Assembly (NCBI RefSeq): GCF_036320965.1
Contig: NC_092270.1
Location: 18,623,440 to 18,687,439, forward strand
Reading direction: 5' to 3'
DNA: 64,000 nt
Origin: Panulirus ornatus
Taxonomy: Eukaryota; Arthropoda; Malacostraca; Decapoda; Palinuridae
This document shows positions 1 through 9,873 of the stretch, piece after piece (the first letter of the stretch is position 1; each line of letters opens with the position of its first letter). The notes beneath the pieces were generated by a model. It worked only from the letters and a program-made list of their open reading frames with translations, ran no database searches and was not told the origin of the DNA. A program made the translations under genes and the position numbers.

Positions 1-135
1 TCTTGGAAAATTAAAAAAAAACGAGAGGGGAGGATTTCCAGCCCCCCCGCTCCCTCCCCTTTTAGTCGCCTTCTACGACACGCAGGGAATACGTGGGAAG
101 TATTCTTTCTCCCCTATCCCCAGGGAAATGATACT
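1..135 (+). repeat. 3' part of a tRNA-derived SINE (leader-like block)
   Basis: This GC-rich block resembles 41395-41515, the 3' half of a more complete SINE. It also resembles 5985-6098, which sits at the 5' end of an RTE-1 LINE read in the opposite sense. Shared words include 'aggatttccagcccccc', 'gccttctacgacacgcaggg' and 'tgggaagtattctttctccc'. The tRNA-like head would lie left of the window. The block lies just beyond the 3' end of the NUDCD2-like ORF. Confidence 0.6.
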
Positions 136-205
136 TGATAGCAACTAAATATGGTTAAGAGAAGTCTTAAGTAACTTCATAATATCTGCAATTACTTTTT
201 TTTCT

Positions 206-784
206 TCAGCTTCCTTCATTTCTAGCTGAATGGTGTTCTTTACATTGCTCCTGGCATGCTTGTGTCTGATTCTGAGGTGCAAGGGACTTCTGTTTTTCCT
301 CCCATTTCTCTTGAACAGATCCTGGTACATTGTCATAACATTTCTTGAGTGTGGCACCACTGAAGTCAAAGCCAGGATTCTCGATCTGGAATTGCTCAAG
401 ATCCAACTTCTTTCTCATCTCATGGACAGTCCATGGATCAGCTGAGAAGTTATCTGCAAGCAACCCCTCCCATACTGTCTCCTTGCTGCAGGCATCAGCC
501 TTTGTCATGGCAATATGCAGTATTTTCTTGTCCTCTAAAGTCCATACTGTCTCATCTGCTCTTACGACAGCATACAGAGGTCCCACAATAATCACTTCAT
601 CCAAAACTATCACCTTAATGTGAGATGGTTTGACTGTGACTTGAATAAATTTGGATCTAGTACCCTCAGGAACATTCACCTCTGCATGGACCTCAGATAC
701 AGTCTGCCACCACCTGCCCCATGGTGTTGTACATGGCACAATTCCACTCCTTTCATCAAAATTGGTCTCTACATAATCAGGCAT
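206..784 (-). CDS. NUDCD2: NudC domain-containing protein 2-like (intact, intronless)
   Basis: An uninterrupted 192-codon ORF begins at ATG 784-782. NUDCD2 is a CS-domain (p23/HSP20-like fold) HSP90 co-chaperone that stabilises LIS1 and acts in dynein and centrosome pathways. Recognisable family stretches, in order, are DERSGIVPC (about residue 10), TPWGRWWQT (20), EVNVPEGTR (35), VWTLEDKK (80), FSADPW (115) and IENPGFDFSGA (135). Human NUDCD2 is about 157 residues. This protein carries an unmatched hydrophilic C-terminal extension of roughly 45 residues rich in K, E, Q and H. Vertebrate NUDCD2 has several introns, so a single exon suggests a retrocopy or lineage-specific intron loss. The open frame argues for recent or continuing selection. 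No clear poly(A) signal was seen. It is transcribed divergently from TBCE, about 8.9 kb away. Confidence 0.85.
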   Translation of the reverse strand: MPDYVETNFDERSGIVPCTTPWGRWWQTVSEVHAEVNVPEGTRSKFIQVTVKPSHIKVIVLDEVIIVGPLYAVVRADETVWTLEDKKILHIAMTKADACSKETVWEGLLADNFSADPWTVHEMRKKLDLEQFQIENPGFDFSGATLKKCYDNVPGSVQEKWEEKQKSLAPQNQTQACQEQCKEHHSARNEGS

Positions 785-1069
785 GTCTTTTTATGGGTAC
801 TTTACTATACACCTGCCGTCTCCTCAGAAGCAAAATGCAACACTTTTGTTGATTTAAATGGCTTCTTGGTGGAGGCGCCACAGAAAACTGCAAGTAATTT
901 GTTGCCAAGCTTCTATTCTCAGCTTAGACAACAGTGAAGAGAGGATTGCATAGTTTTTCTTGGAGCATGTATTTTTGCTTCATTTTCTTGTAGGAAATAT
1001 ACTAAAGATGACTTAGGGTTTGCTAAGTACTTTTTTATTGTTATTATACATAATTGCTGTTTCTTGCAT
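785..1069. other. Upstream flank of the NUDCD2-like ORF
   Basis: This stretch lies 5' of the minus-strand ORF and should hold its 5' UTR and promoter if the gene is expressed. A short GC-rich patch (about 875-890) stands out from the AT-rich surroundings. No TATA box or splice site could be assigned with confidence. Confidence 0.3.
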
Positions 1070-1580
1070 CATCAAAGTAATGCCAGAAAACAGATTCTTC
1101 AATGCTCCCAGAACCTTCGTTCCCTCCCCCACCCTTTGACTCACTTCCGCTTCCATGGTTCCATCCACTGCTAAGTCTACTCCCAGATATCTAAAGCACT
1201 TTACTTCTTCCAGTTTTTCTCCATTCAAACTTACCTCCCAATTAACTTGTCCCTCAACCCTACTGAACCTAATAACCTTGCTCTTATTCACATTTACTCA
1301 TACTTGCCCCTCTCTCCAAAACTCTTGCATTCACCTTCCAAACCACCTTTTCCATAAGCAAATTAAAGAACCATGGAGACATCACTCACCCCTACCACAA
1401 ATCGACATTCACTGGGAACCAAACAATTCCTCTCTTCCTCCTTGTGCACATGCCTTACATCCTTGGTAAAAACTTTTTACTGCTTCCAGCAACTTACCTT
1501 CCACACCATATACTCTTAAAGCCTTCCACAAAGTATCTCTATCCACCCTATCATATGCCACAGATAGAAATCATCTGAAA
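1070..1580 (-). mobile_element. RTE-1 LINE fragment (RT C-terminal part)
   Basis: On the minus strand the sequence encodes the RT segment downstream of the catalytic box, including NKSKVIRFSRVEGQ, KCFRYLGVDLA and DGTMEAEV. It then passes with frame breaks through the GCVMSP-type region. Both ends are truncated, with no 5' leader and no 3' UTR. It is an internal scrap of the family represented by the copy at 27013-29530. Confidence 0.85.
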
Positions 1581-3071
1581 TACCTAGGGTGTGCTCTACA
1601 GGTAATGTGTTTTAATTGATTTGACTTGTAGGGTTTGTATGGCATTCAGGGATGCCACTGAGCTACATGTTCTTACTTAGTACTTAGTTCTTTTTACAGT
1701 TGCTAATCTGTATATTCTGTTTGTTATATGATCCAGGCTGCTGTGTGGTATGCTTTCACATTCGTTGCATCTCTATATGTAATCATTGTACTACCTCTCT
1801 ATGTGTATAAATTTTTCAGCTTCCCATCCCTTCTTTTCATTTTGTGTCCTTGTTCTGGGTTGTCTTTTCCTTCCCTTGGAGGCTTTCAATGTATAGGCCT
1901 CTTGGAGCAGGGGGAAAACATAGAGATGATGACTACAGTGGTGTTGTTCTAGAATGATGATACTAATTCAAACCATGGCATTTTCACACATGTGCTTGGA
2001 CATGCTAGTCAAGCCCTTTCTGTTATGGTTTTGATAGGGTGACCTTGACTGGCATTGTGGTAGACAAGAAGCTCTCTTACCTTGATCCTGAGGGAAGGGA
2101 GTTTTCCTAAAGACTATAGTCTCTCATATGGTCAGGAGTGTTGGGAGTATTTTGTGATGAAGATCATCCTCCTCCTAAGTTCCCTTGAGTGAGTTGGAGG
2201 CACATGGCCCATGTCGTCTGGCAGTCCCATAGTTTGACTATTGTCGCTGTATAAAGCATTGGGACACTAGTGCTGCCTCAAGGGTAGGAATGCAAGTAAT
2301 GAAAAAAAGTTGGGGTATAAATATAACTGTTTATTACACTGTCTTCTTTCACTCTTTTAGGGCTCTGCAGAGCTATACTCTCACTATATTTCCTTTCAAA
2401 CACCATTACTATGCTTTTACTCACATTTACCATAAGTTGCCTACGTTAACATATATCTTAAAATGCACTTACAAACATCTGCAACTCCTCTTCACTCTTA
2501 GCAAAGTCTTCTTTAACCTTTATCCTTCATGTTGCTGTGCTTTCATGCTTGTGAGATGAACAGACCTTGGAGAAAGATACAGATTATGAGGTAAGATAAA
2601 GTGTTTCTCTCCTAGGTAGTGATCCAAAAGCATTTTTCCCCAGCTTGTTTTTTTCACCCATCCTTTCCCTCTCTTTTGGAAAACTTTTCTCTAAACCAAT
2701 GATGATCATCATTAAGTTGATGTCTGTGTTTCAAGAATTTTAAGGTAGATTGGTACCAACAACCTGGGGAAAAAGATGTTATTGTGGTTCTTAAGATGTT
2801 ATTGAGGTTCATAATTGACTGAAGGGGAAGCTGGGGCTGAAGTGGGACTATTGTCACCTAATAGGTAGGGGTTTGAGAGGGTTCTAAACCCTGGAGGTCT
2901 GAGATATCTCTCATACCTCGCAGGATACTGCTCCAGGAAGAAAGATATTCATATTCTATCATTTTACTTGTTTGTTACATATATTGTAGAAAGGATTATC
3001 CAAATACTAAAACCCTGTTAACTTTTTATCTTTTCATCACCCAACTATATTTCAAACAAACTTGATTGCTC
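1581..3071. other. Intergenic, with one copy of dispersed repeat Y
   Basis: No coding exon or RNA gene was recognised. About 1840-2290 resembles 52560-52960 (repeat Y). Shared words include 'gtataggcc' and 'gggagttttc', and the 'cccatgt' and 'ctggcagtcc' pair is common to both. ORFs here are short and have no family resemblance. Confidence 0.4.
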
Positions 3072-3160
3072 AGCTAGACAAATCATCTTGCTGTTGTGTG
3101 TTTTTACTGTCATTTTTAAGGATATTTAGTGATTCCTTTTGTTTTATATTTTATCATTTT
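3072..3160 (+). repeat. Left direct repeat flanking an RTE-1 copy
   Basis: Begins 'gacaaatcatcttgctgtt' and continues through 'gtgattccttttg'. It aligns at roughly 80% by eye with 6157-6250, on the other side of the RTE-1 copy at 3165-6110. It is too long and too diverged for an ordinary target-site duplication. Confidence 0.6.
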
Positions 3161-3164
3161 TTTT

Positions 3165-6110
3165 TTTTATACTTAGTCACTGTCTCCCATGTTAGCAACG
3201 TAGCGCAAGGAAACAGACGAAAGAATGGCCCAGCCAACCCACATACATATGTATATACATAAATGCCCACACACGTACACACACATACCTATACATTTCA
3301 ACGTATACATACATATACATACACAGACATATACGTATATACTCATGTCCATATTCATGCTTGCTGCCTTCATCCATTCCGTTGCTACCCCACCACACAT
3401 GAAATGCCCCCCATTTTTGCTCTCCGAGATAATGTTTATAATGTTCTCGCCTTCCACACATTCTTCCATGCTCTTAGAACCATTGCCCCCTCCCCCATTC
3501 TGTGACTCACCTCCACTTCCATGGTTCCATCCACTGCTAAATCCACTCCCAGATATCTAAAACACTTCTTTTCCTCCAGTTTTTCTCCATTCAAACTTAC
3601 CTCCCAAGTAACTTGTCCATCAACCCTACTGTACCTAATAACCTTGCTCTTATTCACATTTACTCTCAACTTTCTTTTTCACACACTTTACCAAACTAAG
3701 TCACCAACCTCTGCAGTTTCTCACCTGAATCAACCACCAGTGCTGTATCATCAGAGAACAACAACTAACTCCTTCCCAAGCCCTCTCATCCACAACAGAC
3801 TGCATACTTGCCCCTCTCTCCAAAACACTTGCATTCACCTCCCTAACAACCCCATCCATAAACAAATTAAACAACCATGGAGACATCACGTGCCCCTGCC
3901 GCAACCAACATTCACTGGAAACCAATCACTTTCCTCTCTTTCTACTCGTACACATGCCATACATCCTTGATAAAAACTTTTCACTGCTTCTAGCAACTTA
4001 CCTCCCACACTATATTACTCTTAATACCTTCCACAGAGCATCTCTATCAACTCTATCATATGCCTTCTCCAGATCCATAAATGCTACATACAAATCCATC
4101 TGTTTCTCTAAGTATTTCTCACATACATTCTTCAAAGCAAACGCCTGATCCACTCATCCTCTAGCACTTCTGAAACCACACTGCTCCTCCCCAATCTGAT
4201 GTTCTGTACATGTCTTCACCTTCTCAATCAATGCCCTCCCATATAATTTCCCAGGAATACTCAATAAATGTATACCTCTGTAATTGAGCACTCACCTTTA
4301 GCCCCTTTGCCTTTGTACAGTGGCACTATGCATGCATTCCGCTGATCCTCAGGCACTTCACCATGAACCATACATACGCTGAATATCCTTACCAACCAGT
4401 CAATAACACAGTCACCCCCTTTTTTTGGTAAATTCTACTGCAATACCATTCAAACCCGCCACCTTGTCGGCTTTCAACTTCCGCAAAGCTTTCACTACCT
4501 CTTTGCTGTTTACCAAACCATTCTCCCTGACCCTCTCACTTAGGGCACCACCTTGACCAAAACACCCTATATCTGCCACTCTATCATTGAACACATTCAA
4601 CAAACCTTCAAAACACTCCATCTCCCTCTCACATCACTTCTGCTTGTTATTACCTCCCCATTAGCCCCCTTCACTGATGTTCCCATTTGTTCTCTTGTCT
4701 TACGAACTTTATTTACCTCTTCCAAAACATCTTTTTATTCTTCCTAAAACTTAATGATGTTCTCTCACCCCAACTCTCATTTGCCCTCTTTTTCACTTCT
4801 TGCACCTTTCTCTTGATCTGCCTCTTTCTTTTATACATCTCCCAGTCGTTTGCACTACTTCCCTGCAAAAATCATCCAAACTCTTCTCTCTTCTCATTCA
4901 CTAACAATCTTACTTCTTCATCCCACCACTCACTACCCTTTCTAATATATCCACCTCCCACGTTTTTCATGCCACAGACATATTTTGCGCAAGCCATCAC
5001 TTCTTCCCTAAATACATCCCATTCCTCCCCCTTTCCCCTTACATCCTTTGCTTTCACCTTTTTGCCATTCTGCACTCAATCTCTCCTGGTACTTCCTCAC
5101 ACAAGTCTCCTTTCCAGGCTCACTTACTCTCACCACTCTCTTCACCCCAACATTTTCTCTTCTTTTCTGAAAACCTCTACAAATCTTCACCTTTGCCTCC
5201 ACAAGATAATGATCAGACATCCCTCCTGTAGCCCCTCTCAGCACATTAACATTCAAAAGTCTCTTTCATGCTCCTTTCAATTAATATGTAATCCAATAAT
5301 GCTCTCTGGCCATCTCTCTTACTTACATATGTATACTTATGTATACTTTATGTACTCTTTTTAAACCAGGTATTCCCAATCACCAGTCCTTTTTCAGCAC
5401 ACAAATCTACAAGCTCTTCACCATTTCCATTTGCAACACTGATCATCCCATGTACACCAATTATACCCTCAACTGCCACATTACTCACCTTTGTATTCAA
5501 ATCACCCATCACTATAACCCGATCTCGTGCATCAAAACTGCTAACACACTCACTCAGCTGCTCCCAAAACACTTGCCTCTCATGATCTTTCTTCTCATGA
5601 CCAGGTGCATAGGCATCAATTATTATCCCATCTCTCTCCATCCACTTTCAGTTTTACCCATATCAATCTAGAGTTTACTTTCTTACACTCTTATCACATA
5701 CTCCCACCACTCCTGTTTCAGGAGTAGTGCTACTCCTTCCTATGCTCTTGTCCTCCCATCAACCCCTGACTTTACTCCCAAGACATTCCCAAACCATTCT
5801 TCCCCTTTACCCTTGAGCTTCGTTTCACTCAGAGCCAAAACATCCAGGTTCCTTTCCTCAAACATACTATCTATCTCTCCTTTTTTCTCATCTTGGTTTC
5901 ATCCACACACATTTAGACACCCCAATCTGAGCCTTCGAGGAGGATGAGCACTCCCCGCATGACTCCTTCTTCTGTTTCCCCTTTTAGAAAGTTAAAATAC
6001 AAGGAGGGGAGAGTGTCTAGCCCCCCACTTCCGTACCCTTTAGTTGCCTTCTATGATATGCAGGGAATATGCGGGAAGTATTCTTTCTCTCCTTGATTTT
6101 TGTTGATTTT
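3165..6110 (-). mobile_element. RTE-1 LINE, 5' leader to 3' end, internally deleted
   Basis: Read on the minus strand, this copy holds a leader (6100-5985) and the N-terminal endonuclease (about 5940-5650, including SETKLKGKG-like sequence). The central endonuclease follows (5641-5348, with VIVMGDLN, the catalytic D/N box), then the linker and RT palm with ADDT-type remnants. It ends with the family 3' UTR and the terminal block at 3165-3230. The segment coding for the RT C-terminus is missing: 3' UTR sequence near 3410 joins RT sequence near 3421. Multiple frameshifts and stops make it non-functional. It is the only copy here with both a 5' leader and a 3' end, so it defines the element's overall order. 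Confidence 0.9.
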
Positions 6111-6156
6111 CCCTATTATCTTTTTATTTACTTTAGCAGCACTCCTGATGCTCTGC

Positions 6157-6255
6157 TTGACAAATCATCTTGCTGTTTTGTGTTTTTTTAGTATCTTTTT
6201 TTTTAAGTATGGTTACTGATTCCTTTTACTGTTTTATATATAACTTTTACTGATC
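6157..6255 (+). repeat. Right direct repeat flanking the RTE-1 copy
   Basis: Partner of 3072-3160. The repeat partly duplicates itself: words at 6124-6150 ('tttatttacttt', 'gcagcact') recur near 6260-6285. The locus was therefore duplicated in small steps beyond simple insertion. Confidence 0.55.
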
Positions 6256-7584
6256 ACTTTATTTACTTCTGCAGCACTTCTCAGTTGTAGTCCTCTTTAG
6301 CAGTTTTAGATAATCCACTGTTAGCTGTAATCTCAGGCATCTTTCACAAGTATCTTTTTATACCTAACTGCCTCTACTGCTTTAGTGAGATAAGTGCAAG
6401 AACAGATAATCATTGGCCCCATCAGCAGTTGCCCAATTTTCTTCTGTCATGTTTAATCTACCAAAACCAGAGTCAGCCATCCTCACCCAGGCCTGACAGA
6501 CTACTTCATCTTGAGCCGTTCATGGTTCAGCCCACAGACTATGTGTTATTCCCCTATAGAACACTTATTTCTCTTTTAACACACACATCTCATCCTCCTG
6601 AGTGCTCAGGTGCCAATACCCTAGAGCCTCTTTACCTTCAGTCCACCTTATGGTCTACTGGTTCTCATCTTTTCCACTACTTTCAGCACACAGATCCTCT
6701 TTTTCAGTCTCCCTTTACTTATTCTGACCATATACCTGAACTGGTTTGATACACCCTGTTCGCTCTTTCAAATAGACCACGCTTACTATTACACGTTTCT
6801 CTAACCATATAATTTTTTCTCATAATTTTCCTGCTTCACATTATGTATCTTCAGGCATTTTATTTCCAGCTCACAAACTCTTTTCCTTTAGTTTGCATCC
6901 AAGGCCTGAGATTCAAATCTGTTCATTACTCTCAAGACTATTACTCCTCCAAACGACTTTATAACCAACAACCAACCCCCAGGAAGAAAGAGTTCACTGC
7001 AGCTTTAGTATTTTAGGAACCTGTACTCATAGATCCCTCCCTCCCCCAATAAACAACATTGACAAAACATTGTCACACCATATTGAATTCAAAAGGACTA
7101 AACAGCCACCCTCCAAACTCAGTCTTAAACTTCACTCCCCCAGACATATACCCATCTGAGCCTACTTTCCCCTGTCATGTATGAGTACACTTTCTTGTAT
7201 ATATTCTGGGTACCACCCATTTGTATAACATTTCAAATACTTATTCAGCTTTTCAGTAGAATCTATATGTCCAAGATGTAACTTTAACACAGAAGACAGT
7301 AGACACCTATGAAGCACAGAATATCTTCCCTCAATTGTCATACATCCACCTCACAAAACTAAACATTATTACCTCACCTCTCAACTTGTGGCCCTTCTTA
7401 ATGAATGAGGCTGGCTTCCTAGGTGTTGCAGGAGCCCTTCTGTATGGTTAGAATTGTTTCACTCTGATTAAAAAGAATAGTATTTTGTGAGTGGTAAATG
7501 ATAACAATGATGTTTTCAGAATATTGTATGAAGCTGGTAATTTTAAAGGGAATTGGAATTTGATTTGCTGTTGGGAATTAACAG
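6256..7584. other. Intergenic or intronic sequence with no recognised feature
   Basis: AT-rich sequence with scattered ORFs of at most about 106 codons. None matches a family I know. If the DUF3253 gene has an upstream exon it should lie here or further left. I looked for a codon run for C-P-S-E followed by a GT donor and did not find a convincing one. Confidence 0.3.
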
Positions 7585-7749
7585 GTTGCAAGAGCACTTT
7601 CACCCAAGGCTTGGAGGGATTTAATGCCAGCTGTTCGCAAGATTGGGGCACAGCTAGTAAAGGAAGGGCTTATTCTTGTGACTCAGAGAGGAACTATTGT
7701 GGATCTGTCAACTGCTCGGGGTCCAGTTAGGTTTGGGCTAGCTGAATAA
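7585..7749 (+). CDS. Terminal exon of a DUF3253-domain protein
   Basis: A 3' splice site (TTGGGAATTAACAG) is followed in frame by 54 sense codons and TAA. The peptide begins VARALSPKAW and contains RDLMPAVRKIGAQLVKEGL, LVTQRGTIVDL and STARGPVRFG. This closely matches the C-terminal half of DUF3253 (PF11625), a small winged-helix-like family of unknown function described mainly from bacteria. There the same order (CPSEVARAL, W..LMP.VR, G.I.VTQ+G..VD...A+GP+R) is typical. The exon starts exactly where the conserved CPSE would end, so the N-terminal half must be on an upstream exon that I could not locate. It ends 1.9 kb before the TBCE 5' exon on the same strand. Function cannot be assigned. 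Confidence 0.75.
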   Translation, partial: VARALSPKAWRDLMPAVRKIGAQLVKEGLILVTQRGTIVDLSTARGPVRFGLAE

Positions 7750-8479
7750 GGTAAGAATGATGTAATGCAAAATGCCACTTTTATCTGATCATCTTTTCCA
7801 CTTTAAAACCATGGAGAAGAAAGAATGTGTGTAAAAAAAGTTGCCACTGGAATGATTTTATTGCCTTCCAAAAGAAACTGAAATCTGCCACTTTAAATTT
7901 CATGATTTTAAGGAGGATGGCAAAAAGTGCCCTAGTGACACAAAGATAAATAAAAAGTGTCAATATGGTAATGCAAATCAGCTGTTCCATTAATATAGCA
8001 ATATGCATTCTTCCTTGGGAGTATTGAAAGTTTCAGATGATTTAACTAAACAGTTTGAGTAAAAAGGTTCTACTAAATGAAATAGAGCACATTGAAAGTC
8101 TTTAAGTTGATGATAACTGCATTGCATTCAAACTCATGTGTCAGGGATTTGGTTACAGTAAGGGAAAATTAAACTGGAGATTTTAAACAACGGAAATTTG
8201 ATTATGCTTTGTGAATGACTGATATTTTTTCCAGCTGTGCTGACAGGTTGCTCATGATATATGTTGGTAGTTGCCAGTGATATGTATTGGTGGATATAAA
8301 CATCATCTGGGATTTTGAATTATGGAAGGGTCATATAAAATACCATATGTGCATGAAGCAGTAGCTTCATAACCGGTCATGTGACTTATTGAGTGGTAGT
8401 TTCATAACACATCTTATGACATGTGGAACAGTGAAAGGGTTTTCAAAAATTTGAGTTAATTCTTATTACAGCAATACTT
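7750..8479. other. 3' flank of the DUF3253 exon
   Basis: AT-rich, no recognised gene. It should include the DUF3253 3' UTR. No clear AATAAA signal close to the stop was noted. Confidence 0.3.
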
Positions 8480-9420
8480 ATGGATACCCTTGGAGAGGTA
8501 GGAGAAAGAATATGACCTATGCATTTTTTTTAGATGCTGTAGAAGGCAACAAAGAAGGGTATGAGCAGGTGGCTGGAAGTTCTTTTATCCTTTTACATCA
8601 TCTTGTAAAAGTAGGAAGAGGAAGCAGCCAGGTGAAGGTTTTTCATCAGAGGCTTTAGATTTAGCAGGGGTGTCTCATTGTGCATGTTGTAACCACGATG
8701 AAAAGAATGGGAGATAGATGTTATGATAAGAAACACCTATTTCTTCAAGCCTTGAACAAAACAGAGTTGAAGGTTAAGGGGTTAGAGTGGTTTAGAAATG
8801 TTCAGATGATGAAGTTCAGGGTTAGTGAGAAAACATGAGTGAAAGGAAGGGCAGCTCATACATGTAATGAACTTTAGGACTGGGTTCGAGTGCAAGAAAT
8901 TGATTTCAAGGTTGATGTGAGTAAAATGAAAGTAGACTGTGAAGGATGGGTATTTTTTGTGCTTATGCTCTGAAGAAGTGAGAGGAATGGAAATGAAGAA
9001 AAGAATGCATTTTTAGGAGGAGCCAGATGAGTGCTTGTAGCAGATGTAATGCAAGGGAATGAATCATGATTGTAGGGGATATGAATGTAAGAATGGGTGA
9101 TGTGGCAGTTGAGTGTTTGATTGGTGGCATGGGACTCCTGATGCAAATGAAAATATGACAAAGCTTGTTGGCTTGTGTGCTGAAAGAGTAATTATAAATG
9201 GGAGTACTGTACAAGGGATAGAAAAAGATGAACACACAGGTATTTGTGGACGAATGAGGCAAGAGGTCACTGGACATTGAATTATCATGTATGGTAGTAA
9301 TGACATGCTGATGGGAATGGTAGGTGAAATGCTTGGTTATATCTTGGTGGTGATTTAGAATTTTTCTTTAAAGGGCAAGGGCAAGTAACTGAGGTTGTAG
9401 GTAAGGATGGTTTGGTGTTG
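8480..9420 (+). mobile_element. RTE-1 5' leader and endonuclease relic
   Basis: The start (8495-8585) matches the antisense of the block at 1-135 and the leader at 5985-6098 ('tagaaggcaac' and neighbours). Downstream frames give LNKTELKVKGLEWF (endonuclease N-terminus) and, after breaks, NENMTKLVGLCAERV and IIMYGSND (endonuclease C-terminus and linker). There is no RT and no 3' end, and many stops. Orientation is the same as TBCE. Confidence 0.7.
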
Positions 9421-9482
9421 GTGTAGAAAAAATTATTTAACCGGTAAGCATTCACTAAAGAGAGTGAAGTGCATATTAGCAG

Positions 9483-9514
9483 TAGCAGTCACTTCAGCAG
9501 TGAAGTGACTGCTA
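9483..9514. repeat. Perfect 14-bp inverted repeat (hairpin)
   Basis: Arms TAGCAGTCACTTCA and TGAAGTGACTGCTA are exact reverse complements separated by four bases (GCAG). It lies about 180 bp upstream of the first visible TBCE exon. It could be a stem-loop, a palindromic binding site or chance. No function is claimed. Confidence 0.6.
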
Positions 9515-9661
9515 GACTTGATTTTGAAATTATGGTAATGATGTGCTCATCATACTGTGTTCAGCAGGTTTAATTATTATGCTCTCATTTATACAGTATT
9601 GATTCATTGATACTTATAATGTAGCAGCAGATATTTCATAGCTTTCAACTCCTTCTTGCAG

Positions 9662-9873
9662 TGTAATTAGGTAACAGATCTGTACCATCCAGAGATGGCA
9701 GACAAACCAGTGAGCATTGGGAGTCGGATAGAATGTGAAAGATCAAGGGGAACTGTGAAATGGATTGGTGAGGTTCCTTCCACACAGGGAACTTGGTATG
9801 GTGTAGACTGGGATGATGTTACCCGAGGCAGGCATGATGGATCCCATAAAGGGGTCAAATATTTTGAAACAAG
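9662..9873 (+). CDS. TBCE: TBCE exon: 5' UTR end, start codon, CAP-Gly part 1
   Basis: Acceptor CTCCTTCTTGCAG ends at 9661. An alternative AG lies at 9676. ATG is at 9695 and the donor AAG|GTAAGAT follows 9873. It encodes MADKPVSIGSRIE through HDGSHKGVKYFET and ends in phase 2. An untranslated first exon and promoter must lie upstream and were not located. Confidence 0.9.

Noticed and set aside
145..399. 84-codon ORF overlapping NUDCD2
   Set aside because: Different frame from the CS domain and no family resemblance. Kept only as a possible alternative tail after a frameshift.
3173..3560. Y/V/C-rich and H/T-rich ORFs in RTE 3' UTRs (also near 23.5, 29.7, 38.1, 50.6 and 61.2 kb)
   Set aside because: Alternating TATG/CATA tracts of the RTE-1 3' UTR translate into such peptides in several frames.
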